Assembly (NCBI GenBank): GCA_945897085.1
Contig: CAMDEU010000001.1
Span: 42,313-106,312, forward strand
Reading direction: 5' to 3'
Length of the DNA: 64,000 nt
DNA from: Spirosoma fluviale
GTDB lineage: Bacteria > Bacteroidota > Bacteroidia > Cytophagales > Cyclobacteriaceae
In this document: positions 45,255 through 54,400 of the stretch, one piece after another
Layout: every line of letters starts with the position of its first letter
How positions within the stretch are numbered: the first letter of the stretch is position 1
Notes under the pieces: model-generated
The model's database searches: none
Seen by the model: the letters and a program-made list of their open reading frames with translations, nothing else
Told to the model about the DNA's origin: nothing
Made by a program: the position numbers and the translations under genes

Positions 45255-46243
45255 TGAAGGCCAAATTAAGTGAATCATTAGCTCGTGTTGGCCTGAATGG
45301 ATTTTTGGTTGGCATCCTATGCGCTATAGGACTGGCGGCAATCCTGCCTGAATTGGGTTCAACGCAGTCCAACCTTCCATGGAAGCCATTTATTCAAGTG
45401 GGTATTGGACTGCTTTTCTTTTTTTATGGACTGAAGCTCGATCCAGCACAACTTCGTACGGGGCTGAGCAATTGGAAACTTCATATTTTGATTCAGGTAA
45501 CTACATTTTTGGTTTTTCCGTTGCTTGTATTTTCATTGGTTTATTTTTTCCCTGGATTGGATCCAAATTTTGCCCTTGGCATTAGCTTTCTTGCAGCTTT
45601 ACCCTCTACCGTCAGTGCCTCTGTCGTTTTGGTGTCAATTTCTGGGGGAAATGTTGCCGCAGCTATCTTTAATGCAAGTATTTCAAGCCTTTTAGGAGTA
45701 GTAATCACTCCTTTTTGGATGCGTATTGCAGGAGGGGAGGTCGTAGGAGAACTTGATCTTTGGTCTTCGATCATTGACTTATTTATCAAAGTAGTACTCC
45801 CTGTCCTGCTTGGATTAGTATTGCACCGGTATTTGTTTCCAAAGATTAAGCCCTATTTGAATCGCTTGAAACATTTGGATCAAACGGTCATTCTTTCCAT
45901 TGTGTTTACCACCTTTTCGGAGTCCTTTTCACAACAGCTTTTCGCCTCCTTCACCTGGTTAAGCTTGGGGGGATTAGCCCTATTCATGCTTTTTATTTTA
46001 GTATTGGTTGTGGGAATACTCTTTCTACTGACAAAAATGGGTTCTTTTTCAAAGGAGGATCGAATCGCTGCCCTTTTTTGTGGTTCTACCAAATCCTTGG
46101 TACATGGAGTCGCAATTGGTAAGGTATTATTTCCAAGCGCTGCAATCTTTGGCTTGGTTTTGCTTCCTGTAATGCTGTATCATTTGCAGCAATTGATTCT
46201 TGGAAGTGTTCTGGCGAGGTACTATGAAAAAAATAAGCCCTGA
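45254..46243 (+). CDS. SBF-family (bile acid:Na+ symporter-like) transporter
   Basis: A 329-residue membrane protein with about nine or ten hydrophobic segments and no signal sequence. It belongs to the SBF-like group closer to SLC10A7/YfeH: PFIQVGIGLLFFFYGLKLD, ALPSTVSASVVLVSISGGNVAAAIFNASISSLLGVVITP and CGSTKSLVHGVAIGKVLF. The substrate in bacteria is not known. It is co-translated with the RNA methyltransferase through a 1-bp overlap, a link that is probably one of expression only. Confidence 0.88.
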   Translation: MKAKLSESLARVGLNGFLVGILCAIGLAAILPELGSTQSNLPWKPFIQVGIGLLFFFYGLKLDPAQLRTGLSNWKLHILIQVTTFLVFPLLVFSLVYFFPGLDPNFALGISFLAALPSTVSASVVLVSISGGNVAAAIFNASISSLLGVVITPFWMRIAGGEVVGELDLWSSIIDLFIKVVLPVLLGLVLHRYLFPKIKPYLNRLKHLDQTVILSIVFTTFSESFSQQLFASFTWLSLGGLALFMLFILVLVVGILFLLTKMGSFSKEDRIAALFCGSTKSLVHGVAIGKVLFPSAAIFGLVLLPVMLYHLQQLILGSVLARYYEKNKP

Positions 46244-46258
46244 AATTCATTCAGGGCT
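46236..46258 (-). terminator. Hairpin terminator between converging genes
   Basis: A perfect 9-bp stem AGCCCTGAA / TTCAGGGCT with a five-base loop overlaps the end of the SBF gene. Reading leftward it is followed by a T-rich tract (TTATTTTTTTC), so it best serves the acyl-CoA-binding protein gene; rightward the T tract is short. Confidence 0.75.
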
Positions 46259-46266
46259 CGTTTCGA

Positions 46267-46527
46267 TTAGATGTATTTTCCGGCAAGTTCTCCCACCAAT
46301 TCTTGATAGGCTAGGGTAGCATCTTCTTTAGATTTCCCTTTTAAAATTAGCCATGCATTGTATTTGGCGGCAGCTTTAAAATCGAATCCTCCAGGTCTTT
46401 CCTCTTCATTATCTCCTTCAGTAGCTTGTTTGTACAATCCATAGAGGCGAAGGAGCTCTTCATTCGAAGGGCGTGAGGTGAATTTTTGGGTGAGCGCTAC
46501 TGCCTCTTCAAGGGTTTGTGGGTTCAT
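46267..46527 (-). CDS. Acyl-CoA-binding protein
   Basis: An 86-residue four-helix ACBP, better known from eukaryotes. The ligand motif YGLYKQATEGD, the KYNAWLILKGKSKEDA segment, and the length all match. It should bind medium and long acyl-CoA esters in the cytosol. The gene has its own terminator and no lipid-metabolism neighbour. The family occurs in scattered bacteria, including Bacteroidota. Confidence 0.93.
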   Translation of the reverse strand: MNPQTLEEAVALTQKFTSRPSNEELLRLYGLYKQATEGDNEEERPGGFDFKAAAKYNAWLILKGKSKEDATLAYQELVGELAGKYI

Positions 46528-46654
46528 CGGATCTAAAGGCGTTTGAAATTATTTTTTTTTATCTTTTTGAAAAGCTCAAAAAAACAGCGCCTTTATTTCT
46601 TTTCAGTCAGATTGACAAAATAGAGAAAAAGGAGCTGTTCAGTAATGCAATGAA

Positions 46655-47941
46655 TTATCGCTTTGTCATGGCTACATAATCTCTTTCTATAGCCCCAGTA
46701 TAAACTTGTCGCGGTCTACTGATAGGCTCACCTTTTTGAATCATTTCTTTCCATTGAGCAATCCATCCTGGTAGACGACCCAAGGCAAACATCACAGTAA
46801 ACATATCTGTTGGGATTCCTAGCGCTCGGTATATAATGCCGGAGTAAAAATCAACATTTGGGTACAACTTTTTTTCAACGAAGTAAGGATCATTTAAGGC
46901 TGAAGTTTCTAGTTGTTTCGCAATTTCCAGAATCGGATCTGTGATTCCTAGTTTTCCCAATACGTCATCTGCAGCTTTCTTGATAATCTTAGCGCGAGGA
47001 TCGAAATTTTTATATACCCGGTGACCAAAACCCATCAATCGGAAAGGATCGTTCTTGTCTTTTGCTTTGTCCAAATACTTTTTAGTATTCCCACCATCGG
47101 CTTTAATAGCTTCAAGCATTTCAATCACCGACTGGTTGGCTCCGCCATGAAGTGGTCCCCAAAGTGCATTGATACCCGCAGAAATAGACGCATAAATAGG
47201 TCCTTGAGAAGATCCTACCATGCGAACGGTAGAAGTAGAGCAGTTTTGCTCGTGGTCTGCATGAAGAATCAAGAGTACGTCTAATGCTTTGGCAACCACT
47301 GAATCTACTTGATAACGCTCTGCAGGGAGTGCAAACATCATTTTCAAAAAGTTTGAACAGTAATCAAGCGAGTTGTCTGGATAGTTTACTGGATGGCCCA
47401 TCTTGTTTTTATAAGCCCAAGCCGCAAAGGTGGGCATCTTTGCTAAAAGGCGAACCATACTTAGATTGACTTCTTCTGACGTGCTATTTGGATTTAGGGA
47501 ATCCGGGTAAAAAGCAGATAAAGAGCAGATTAAAGAGGAGAGAACACCCATCGGGTGCGCATTGGAGGGAAAGCCATCCAAAATCTTTTTGATGTCCTCG
47601 TGAACTAGCGTGTGGTAGGTGATCTGTTTTGTGAAATCTTCAAATTGAGCTTGTGTAGGTAATTCACTATGAATAAGGAGGTAAGCCACTTCCATGAAGC
47701 TAGATTTTTCTGCAAGATCTTCGATTCGGTAGCCTCTGTATCGAAGGATGCCTTCTTCTCCATCCAGAAATGTGATCGAACTAGTTGTTGAACCCGTATT
47801 TTTGAAGCCAGAGTCAATGGTGATAAGACCAGTATCACTTCTAAGTTTTGCAATGTCAATTGCAGGTTCGTTTTCAGTACCTATGATAACTGGAAATTCA
47901 AACTCTTGTCCTTTGTAGAACAGCTTGGCAGAATCAGACAT
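46655..47941 (-). CDS. gltA: Citrate synthase
   Basis: A 428-residue enzyme that joins oxaloacetate and acetyl-CoA, the entry of the TCA cycle. The hexameric type II form is suggested by the N-terminal beta-rich part (ITIDSGFKNTGSTTSSITFLD, GEEGILRYRGYRIEDLA) and the length. Active-site motifs include LILHADHEQNCSTSTVRMVGS, ALWGPLHGGANQ and GFGHRVYKNFDPRA. It stands alone with about 235 bp upstream. Confidence 0.97.
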   Translation of the reverse strand: MSDSAKLFYKGQEFEFPVIIGTENEPAIDIAKLRSDTGLITIDSGFKNTGSTTSSITFLDGEEGILRYRGYRIEDLAEKSSFMEVAYLLIHSELPTQAQFEDFTKQITYHTLVHEDIKKILDGFPSNAHPMGVLSSLICSLSAFYPDSLNPNSTSEEVNLSMVRLLAKMPTFAAWAYKNKMGHPVNYPDNSLDYCSNFLKMMFALPAERYQVDSVVAKALDVLLILHADHEQNCSTSTVRMVGSSQGPIYASISAGINALWGPLHGGANQSVIEMLEAIKADGGNTKKYLDKAKDKNDPFRLMGFGHRVYKNFDPRAKIIKKAADDVLGKLGITDPILEIAKQLETSALNDPYFVEKKLYPNVDFYSGIIYRALGIPTDMFTVMFALGRLPGWIAQWKEMIQKGEPISRPRQVYTGAIERDYVAMTKR

Positions 47942-48154
47942 GATGGATTTGTTTGTAGCTTATTTTGGATATAAAACTCTAGAATCGGCCCCAAGTTACT
48001 AATATCGGCCATTTTTCAAATAAATTATTCTAGTGGTAATCTTAGAAAAAGATAAAATGAATTTAATTTAAATCTATTTTTATCTAATCAATTGATTATC
48101 AAGGTATAAATGAATAAACCCTTTTTATCGAAAGGTCAACTTGATTTTGTAAAC

Positions 48155-48178
48155 AAAAAAGTCCCGAAGGACTTTTTT
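48155..48178 (-). terminator. Terminator at the end of the SUF operon
   Basis: A perfect 10-bp stem (AAAAAAGTCC / GGACTTTTTT) with a CGAA tetraloop. On the leftward strand it gives a GGAC stem followed by T6, immediately after the bacilliredoxin gene, whose stop codon lies at its edge. It marks the end of the operon. Confidence 0.88.
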
Positions 48179-48599
48179 AATCACAAAATTGTTCAAAAAC
48201 TTCAACCAAATGCTCTCCAATCATTTTTGCATTTCGTCCTTCAATATGGTGTCTCTCAATAAAGTGGATGAGTTCACCATTCTTAAATAAAGCCATTGCA
48301 GGAGAGGAGGGAGGGTAGGGCAATACCAGTTCACGGACTTTAGCAACCGCATCGCGGTCGTTCCCAGCAAATACAGTAGCTAATGTCGTTGGCTTTTTGC
48401 CAGCTTGTTCAAGAGCCATTTTTACTCCTGGTCTAGCAGCACCAGCAGCACATCCGCACACGGAGTTGACTACTAGGAAAGTAGTTCCTTTATGATCTGG
48501 ACCTAGGTGGGCAGCTACTTGTTCGGCTGTACGAAACTCTTCGAATCCAACGAGAGACAACTCAGCGCGCATGGGGGCAATTAATTCTTCAGGATACAT
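48177..48599 (-). CDS. BrxA/BrxB-family bacilliredoxin
   Basis: A 140-residue thioredoxin-like protein with the family CGC motif (Cys48, Cys50) in VVNSVCGCAAGAARPG. Bacilliredoxins remove bacillithiol from mixed disulfides on proteins. Other marks are EELIAPMRAEL and VRELVLPYPPSSPAMALF. It is the last gene of the SUF operon, 23 bp after the DUF59 gene. Bacillithiol synthesis genes are not in the window; their presence elsewhere would support the role. Confidence 0.92.
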   Translation of the reverse strand: MYPEELIAPMRAELSLVGFEEFRTAEQVAAHLGPDHKGTTFLVVNSVCGCAAGAARPGVKMALEQAGKKPTTLATVFAGNDRDAVAKVRELVLPYPPSSPAMALFKNGELIHFIERHHIEGRNAKMIGEHLVEVFEQFCD

Positions 48600-48622
48600 T
48601 GTTCTGCGTGTTTATTTTTTTG

Positions 48623-48964
48623 TTAAAGAAATCCTAATTCTAATTTGGCTACCTCAGACATCATATCTTGGGTATAGGGAGGTTCAAAAGTTACCTCGAC
48701 TTCTACATGGTTAATTCCTTCGATTTGTTGAATTTTTTCCTTCACCTCTGAAGGAATAAACTCAGCCGAAGGGCAATTTGGCGAAGTTAGTGTCATTAAT
48801 ACAAATACATTGTTTACTGGGTAAACACTGATTTCATAGATTAATCCTAATTCATATACGTCAACGGGTATTTCAGGGTCATATACCAACTTAATGGCTG
48901 TGACTACCTTATCCCGGAGGTTATCAATTTGTACTTTATTTTCAGAAGATTCGTCGACGTTCAT
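48623..48964 (-). CDS. DUF59 (MIP18-like) Fe-S assembly protein
   Basis: A 113-residue DUF59 protein, like the SufT/PaaD group that helps mature Fe-S proteins. Marks: VVTAIKLVYDPEIPVDVYELGLIYEI, then MTLTSPNCPSAEFIP with the conserved Cys, and VEVTFEPPYTQDMMSEVAKLELG. It sits between sufE and the bacilliredoxin, one base from sufE, which supports an Fe-S role. Confidence 0.92.
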   Translation of the reverse strand: MNVDESSENKVQIDNLRDKVVTAIKLVYDPEIPVDVYELGLIYEISVYPVNNVFVLMTLTSPNCPSAEFIPSEVKEKIQQIEGINHVEVEVTFEPPYTQDMMSEVAKLELGFL

Positions 48965-48965
48965 G

Positions 48966-49397
48966 TTAGGCGTTTTGCTTGGTTTGAAAAGCTAGGGCAT
49001 AGCGCTTCATTTGATTCATCATCGATGCCAATCCATTCGATCGTTGACTGCCTAGGATATTGCCCATTCCAATTCGTGGGATAAAATCAAGATCAGCCTC
49101 TAGAATTTCCTTTGGGCTTCGTTGATTTAATACCCGAATAAGGAGCGAAATCAACCCTTTGGTAATATCGGTATTGCTATCGGCTTTATAAATCACTTTT
49201 CCTCCCTCCTCCTCAGCCACTAACCATACCTTCGATTGACATCCTTGAATAGTGTACTCGTCTTTACGAAAGGATTCTGGGTAGGGTTCTAAGTTTCCTC
49301 CTAACTCCATGATGTAAAAAATCGTGGATTCTCGGTCTTCACCCAAAATCTCAAATTCGGCTACGATCTCATTTTGTATGTCTGCTATCGTGCTCAT
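48966..49397 (-). CDS. sufE: SufE-family sulfur acceptor
   Basis: A 143-residue sulfur acceptor that takes persulfide from SufS and passes it to SufB. The acceptor Cys is in YTIQGCQSKVWL; also present are FYIMELGGNLEPYPESFR and GLISLLIRVLNQRSPKEIL. It overlaps the sufS gene by 4 bp, so the pair is translated together. Confidence 0.94.
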   Translation of the reverse strand: MSTIADIQNEIVAEFEILGEDRESTIFYIMELGGNLEPYPESFRKDEYTIQGCQSKVWLVAEEEGGKVIYKADSNTDITKGLISLLIRVLNQRSPKEILEADLDFIPRIGMGNILGSQRSNGLASMMNQMKRYALAFQTKQNA

Positions 49398-50617
49398 TTA
49401 TTTTTAAGGCTAGCGATTTTTGCAAGCGCCTGTGCAAATACTTCCACTTCAGCTCGGGTATTGTAAATAGCAAAGGAGGCACGAACGGTGCCTTCTAATC
49501 CCAATCTGTGCATCAAGGGTTGGGTACAATGGTGGCCGGTCCGAACTGCAATACCTTTAGCATCCAGCAACTGTCCCACATCAAATGGGTGCATCCCTTT
49601 AATCGTAAAGGAGTAGACAGCTATCTTTTCTGCAGCAGTTCCAACAGGGATTATTCCTTTGACATCTTGAAGTAACTCTGCTGCATATTGTAGTAAGTCA
49701 TTCTCATGAAGATGAATATTTGTCTTGCCTGTCGATGTAATGAAATCTAAGGCAGGCTTAAAGGCAATTACTTCTGCAATACTTGGGGTGCCCGCTTCAA
49801 ACTTGAAAGGAATGGTGTTGTAAGTGGTTTTTTCAAAGGTTACCTCTCGAATCATCTCTCCACCTCCAAGGAATGGGGGCATTGCTTCCAAGAGTTCTCT
49901 TTTACCATACAAAACTCCTAATCCGGTGGGACCATAAAGTTTGTGCGCAGAAAAAACAAAAAAATCGCAGTCAAGTTCTTGAACATCCACCTCCAAGTGA
50001 GAAGCAGACTGCGCACCATCCAGTAAAACTTTTGCTCCTACCGCATGGGCTGCATCAATGATTTTTTTTGCAGGATTGATGGTTCCAAGCGCATTTGATG
50101 CATGGACGATACTAATCAATTTGGTTTTTGAACTGAGAAGTTTTTCAAACTCTTCCATCACCAGCTCCCCTGCATCCGTAATTGGGATAACCTTGAGGAT
50201 GGCACCAGTTTGCTCACAAAGCATTTGCCATGGCACAATGTTGCTGTGATGCTCAAGCGTGGAAATGAGAATTTCATCTCCTTTTTGAATGAATTTTGAT
50301 CCAAAGGTTTTGGCAACCAAGTTAATGCTTTCGGTAGTTCCTCTTGTAAAAATCACTTCAGCAGATTCTCGCGCTCCGATCAAGGCTCGGACACTTTCTC
50401 TAGTCTCCTCATACTTGTGCGTAGCACGATCTGCTAAGGTATGTGCACCTCGGTGGATATTGGAATTATCCTTTTCGTAGTACTGTGTTAGTGCATCCAA
50501 TACCACTTGTGGTTTTTGAGTGGTGGCGGCATTGTCAAAATAAATCAAAGGATACCCATTTACCTCTTGGTGAAGTATCGGGAAAAGGCTCCTTATGGCA
50601 TTGACTTGGATGGACAT
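49394..50617 (-). CDS. sufS: Cysteine desulfurase SufS
   Basis: A 407-residue PLP enzyme of group II that takes sulfur from cysteine for cluster building. The PLP Lys is in FFVFSAHKLYGPTG, the substrate-persulfide Cys in AVRTGHHCTQPLM, and other marks are YFDNAATTQKP, RGAHTLADRAT and ISTLEHHSNIVPW. Start and length are standard. It overlaps sufE and is followed upstream by sufD with a 3-bp gap. Confidence 0.97.
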   Translation of the reverse strand: MSIQVNAIRSLFPILHQEVNGYPLIYFDNAATTQKPQVVLDALTQYYEKDNSNIHRGAHTLADRATHKYEETRESVRALIGARESAEVIFTRGTTESINLVAKTFGSKFIQKGDEILISTLEHHSNIVPWQMLCEQTGAILKVIPITDAGELVMEEFEKLLSSKTKLISIVHASNALGTINPAKKIIDAAHAVGAKVLLDGAQSASHLEVDVQELDCDFFVFSAHKLYGPTGLGVLYGKRELLEAMPPFLGGGEMIREVTFEKTTYNTIPFKFEAGTPSIAEVIAFKPALDFITSTGKTNIHLHENDLLQYAAELLQDVKGIIPVGTAAEKIAVYSFTIKGMHPFDVGQLLDAKGIAVRTGHHCTQPLMHRLGLEGTVRASFAIYNTRAEVEVFAQALAKIASLKNK

Positions 50618-50620
50618 GGC

Positions 50621-51889
50621 TTAGAAATTACTCCCGAGTCGGTTTTGGATTTGATTTACAATGTAATTGCGAAGGCTATCGTCCTCGATTTTGTCAAGAA
50701 CCTCCCCTGCAAAAGCATACAGCAATAGCCCTTTTGCGGTGATTTTGTCGATACCTCTTGCCTGGAGATAAAATAAGGCTTCTTCATCAAGCTGTCCGAC
50801 GGTACATCCGTGAGAGCACTTCACATCATCTGCCCAAATCTCAAGTTGAGGTTTGGTATTGATGATCGCATCTTCCGAAAGCAGGATGTTATTGTTTTGC
50901 TGGAAGGCATTTGTTTTTTGTGCGATTTGGCGCACGAAAATCTTTCCATTAAAGACACCTCTGCTTTGGTCTGTAAGAATGCCTTTGTAAAGTTCATTCG
51001 ATTCAGCATGGGGAATCGTATGGTCTACGTTGGTATGGTTGTCTACATGCGTTTTACCTTGTAGCAGATAGAGGCCATTCATATTTCCCACCGAATTGCT
51101 ACCCAATAGATTTAGTGTCAGATTATTTCGCACCATATCCCCAGAGAGGGTGATTTGGGTAGAAGTAAACTGGGAATCCTGTTGGATATCCGTCACTACA
51201 TTACTCACCTCAATCACTTGATTGCTTTCTTCTTGTAAGCTGTGGTAGGTAATATTCGCATGAACTCCACCCTTGATTTCTACTACCTTATTTACAAAAT
51301 AGGGCGCAGCATCCACGGAGATGTGGTAATCGATAAAGGTGGCTTTTGAAAAATCACCTGCTTCAATCCAAATCCGAGGAGAAATTACTTGACCTCCTTG
51401 AGCTTGATGGAACTGTAGTAGTAAAATCGGAGACTCGATCGATTTCTTGTTTTCAATAGAGAGATGGAGTCCATCCATGAAAGTTGCCTGATTTAAGGCA
51501 GCGAAAGGATCCTTATCTGGTTTTGCAATGCTTCCCAGAGGGGTATTTTCAATCTCAGAAAGTAGATTTATGGTAAGACCTTCCGTTGAATTGGATAGTT
51601 CAGGCAAATACTGGCCATTGGAAAAAACCAATACTACTCCTTCAAAACCAGTAAATACAGCCGATTTAACCTGATCGGCGCTAATTTTTACCGGTTTGGC
51701 TGGAGAAAAATCAGTCAAGCCGCTCTCCAATTTCTTGGCTAGTGGGGTGAATTTATATTCTTCGGCTTTGAGGGCTGGCATTCCTTGTGCATAAAAACTT
51801 TCCTTACCCAGTTGGCGCAAAGAAAGAAAAGTAGCTGGTGCTGCTTCAAAAAGACCAAGAACCGATTCGTGTTGTGTCAAGGTACTCAT
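50621..51889 (-). CDS. sufD: Fe-S cluster scaffold subunit SufD
   Basis: A 422-residue beta-helix protein that partners SufB and SufC in the SUF scaffold. Marks: a weak N-terminal region (QLGKESFYAQGMPALKAEEYKFTPL), LSGDMVRNNLTLNLLG, VDHTIPHAESNELYKGIL, and DVKCSHGCTVGQLDEEALFYLQARGI near the C-terminus. The Cys and His in CSHG match those placed at the SufB-SufD interface. Gap to sufC is 17 bp. Confidence 0.95.
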   Translation of the reverse strand: MSTLTQHESVLGLFEAAPATFLSLRQLGKESFYAQGMPALKAEEYKFTPLAKKLESGLTDFSPAKPVKISADQVKSAVFTGFEGVVLVFSNGQYLPELSNSTEGLTINLLSEIENTPLGSIAKPDKDPFAALNQATFMDGLHLSIENKKSIESPILLLQFHQAQGGQVISPRIWIEAGDFSKATFIDYHISVDAAPYFVNKVVEIKGGVHANITYHSLQEESNQVIEVSNVVTDIQQDSQFTSTQITLSGDMVRNNLTLNLLGSNSVGNMNGLYLLQGKTHVDNHTNVDHTIPHAESNELYKGILTDQSRGVFNGKIFVRQIAQKTNAFQQNNNILLSEDAIINTKPQLEIWADDVKCSHGCTVGQLDEEALFYLQARGIDKITAKGLLLYAFAGEVLDKIEDDSLRNYIVNQIQNRLGSNF

Positions 51890-51906
51890 GTGTGTGGTGG
51901 TAGGGA

Positions 51907-52671
51907 TCAGACTGTGGCTGTAGAATCAACTTCCTCTTTAATCCAATCGTAGCCTTTTTCTTCGAGTTCGAGGGCAAGCTCTTTCTTGCCTGACTTTACG
52001 ATTCGTCCTTTGTATAGGACGTGTACAAAATCGGGAACGATGTAGTCGAGAAGGCGTTGGTAGTGGGTGACCACAATGGTTGCAGTCGTGTCAGATTTCA
52101 ACTTATTTACCCCATTGGACACGATTCGAAGCGCATCGATATCCAAACCAGAATCAGTTTCATCTAAAATGGAGAGTACCGGATTAAGCATGGCCATTTG
52201 GAAAATTTCATTTCGCTTTTTCTCTCCACCAGAGAAACCTTCATTCAAGGAGCGGCTCAATAATTTTTGATCAATTTCCACCAAGGCCATTTTTTCTTTC
52301 ATTAACGAAAGAAATTTTACAGCATCTAAAGGTTCTTGGCCTCTGTATTCTCGAACTTGGTTGAGCGCTGTTCGCAAGAAGTTGGTAGTAGAGACCCCAG
52401 GAATTTCAATCGGATACTGGAAAGCTAAAAATACCCCTTCTCGTGCACGGTCTTCTGGGGAGAGGGATAGGAGCTCTTTGCCTTGAAAGAAGACTTCTCC
52501 TTCGGTGACTTCGTACTCTTCTCTTCCCGCAAGAACAGAGGCTAGAGTAGATTTACCTGAGCCATTGGGCCCCATGATGGCATGTACTTCGCCTGCTTTT
52601 ACTTCAAGGTTGATTCCTCTGAGGATAGGAGTGCCTTCAATGGAGGCATGTAGATTTTTTATAGATAGCAT
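51907..52671 (-). CDS. sufC: Fe-S assembly ATPase SufC
   Basis: A 254-residue ABC ATPase that drives conformational change of the SufBCD scaffold. Walker A GPNGSGKSTLAS, Q-loop FLAFQYPIEIPGV, signature GFSGGEKKRNEIFQ, Walker B LSILDETDSGLDIDAL and the switch VVTHYQRLL are all intact and match SufC rather than a transporter ATPase. No membrane partner is adjacent. Confidence 0.97.
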   Translation of the reverse strand: MLSIKNLHASIEGTPILRGINLEVKAGEVHAIMGPNGSGKSTLASVLAGREEYEVTEGEVFFQGKELLSLSPEDRAREGVFLAFQYPIEIPGVSTTNFLRTALNQVREYRGQEPLDAVKFLSLMKEKMALVEIDQKLLSRSLNEGFSGGEKKRNEIFQMAMLNPVLSILDETDSGLDIDALRIVSNGVNKLKSDTTATIVVTHYQRLLDYIVPDFVHVLYKGRIVKSGKKELALELEEKGYDWIKEEVDSTATV

Positions 52672-52712
52672 GAGCTAGTTTTTCTAAGGTACGCGTTAGA
52701 TTTTCGGTGGGA

Positions 52713-54158
52713 TTAGCCTACCGAACCTTCCAGGGTGAGTGCTAATAATTTTTGAGCTTCCACTGCAAACTCCATAGGGAGCTGGTTCAGTACTTCCTTG
52801 GCATAGCCATTCACAATCAAGGCCACAGCATCTTCGGTCGCTATTCCGCGTTGGTTGCAGTAGAAGATTTGATCTTCTCCGATTTTTGAAGTTGTAGCCT
52901 CATGTTCCACCTTGGCGGAAGGATTGGCAATGTCTATGTAAGGAAAGGTATGGGCTCCACATTGGTTACCCATCAATAGGGAGTCACATTGTGAAAAGTT
53001 GCGTGCATTGTGTGCCCTCTTCATGACTTGCACCTGTCCTCGATAGGAATTTTGAGATTTACCAGCGGAGATTCCTTTGGAAACAATCCTTGACTTGGTG
53101 TTTTTACCGATATGGATCATTTTAGTTCCTGTATCTGCTTGCTGGTAGTTGTTGGTGACGGCTACGGAATAAAACTCACCGATAGAATAATCTCCCTTTA
53201 GAATGCAAGAAGGATATTTCCAAGTTATAGCCGAACCTGTCTCTACTTGTGTCCAAGAAATCTTGGAGTGGTCCCCGGCGCAAATTCCACGCTTGGTTAC
53301 AAAATTGTAAATCCCACCTTTCCCTTCTTTATCGCCTGGAAACCAGTTTTGAACAGTGGAGTATTTCACTTCTGCATGTGCACCGGCATAAATTTCTACT
53401 ACGGCAGCATGCAGTTGATTTTCGTCACGCTGGGGAGCGGTACAACCTTCCAAGTAGGATACATAAGATGAGTCATCAGCTACAATGAGTGTACGCTCAA
53501 ATTGGCCCGTGTTTGCAGCATTGATACGGAAATAGGTAGACAATTCCATTGGACAACGTACTCCTTTGGGGATATAGCAAAATGAGCCATCAGAAAATAC
53601 AGCAGCATTTAATGCAGCATAGTAGTTGTCTGTCATCGGAATTACTGAACCTAAATATTTTTGAATTAACTCTGGATGTTCTTTTACTGCCTCACTAAAA
53701 GAGCAAAAAACGATTCCAAGCTTACCTAAAGTTTCTTTAAATGTAGTTGCCACGGATACGGAATCAAGGACTACATCTATCGCAATTCCTTGAAGCCTTT
53801 TTTGTTCGTGGAGTGAAATACCCAGCCTTTCATAAATGGCAATTAACTCAGGATCTACCTCATTTATATTTTTTGGCTTTTTACTTTGCTTGGGAGCAGA
53901 GTAATATCTCAAAGCCTGTAAATCCATCTTTAGATACTTCACATTGGCCCAAGTGGGCTCGGTCATGCCTTGCCAGATTTTGAAAGCCTTTAATCTCCAT
54001 TCCAGCAACCAACTTGGCTCTTCTTTTTTTGTAGAAATCCAACGAATAATATCTTCATTTAGGCCAAGTGGGGCCTCATCTGTTTCGAAATTAACAGACC
54101 ATCCATGCTCATATTCTTTGGAGTTAAGGTCTTCTAAAATCTGGTTATCTTTGCTCAT
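52713..54158 (-). CDS. sufB: Fe-S cluster scaffold subunit SufB
   Basis: A 481-residue scaffold on which the cluster is built. Marks: [41 protein letters not shown], the beta-helix core with [22 protein letters not shown], and [21 protein letters not shown], which carries the conserved Cys. It is the first gene of the SUF operon, so the promoter should lie in the 240 bp before it. No IscR/SufR regulator is in the window. Confidence 0.97.
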   Translation of the reverse strand: MSKDNQILEDLNSKEYEHGWSVNFETDEAPLGLNEDIIRWISTKKEEPSWLLEWRLKAFKIWQGMTEPTWANVKYLKMDLQALRYYSAPKQSKKPKNINEVDPELIAIYERLGISLHEQKRLQGIAIDVVLDSVSVATTFKETLGKLGIVFCSFSEAVKEHPELIQKYLGSVIPMTDNYYAALNAAVFSDGSFCYIPKGVRCPMELSTYFRINAANTGQFERTLIVADDSSYVSYLEGCTAPQRDENQLHAAVVEIYAGAHAEVKYSTVQNWFPGDKEGKGGIYNFVTKRGICAGDHSKISWTQVETGSAITWKYPSCILKGDYSIGEFYSVAVTNNYQQADTGTKMIHIGKNTKSRIVSKGISAGKSQNSYRGQVQVMKRAHNARNFSQCDSLLMGNQCGAHTFPYIDIANPSAKVEHEATTSKIGEDQIFYCNQRGIATEDAVALIVNGYAKEVLNQLPMEFAVEAQKLLALTLEGSVG

Positions 54159-54174
54159 GAACTGAGTTGTTTAG

Positions 54175-54190
54175 ACTAATTATAGTTAGT
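54175..54190. promoter_or_regulatory. Short inverted repeat before sufB
   Basis: ACTAA-6 bp-TTAGT lies 17 bp upstream of the sufB start codon. It could be an operator, but five-base arms occur by chance in AT-rich DNA. Confidence 0.2.
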
Positions 54191-54313
54191 TCGTAAAAAT
54201 ACAACATTCAAACAAAAAAATATGTTCTTCTTCCGATCAAAAAACTTGAGTGCTTGCTAGATATTTAGGGATAAATGAGATTAAAATACTGATTTTCAGT
54301 ATTTTATACATAT

Positions 54314-54348
54314 AAAAAATGTGAAGAACTTTCTTCACATTTTTTTTA
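54314..54348 (-). terminator. Terminator after the Lrp gene
   Basis: A long stem AAAAAATGTGAAGA / TCTTCACATTTTTT with a small loop. T tracts flank both sides, so it can work in both directions; it lies 52 bp past the stop of the leftward Lrp gene and separates that gene from the SUF operon. Confidence 0.82.
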
Positions 54349-54400
54349 AAAAATTTACGAATCCTCAAATATTATTTATTTAGATTTAATCCTAATAATC

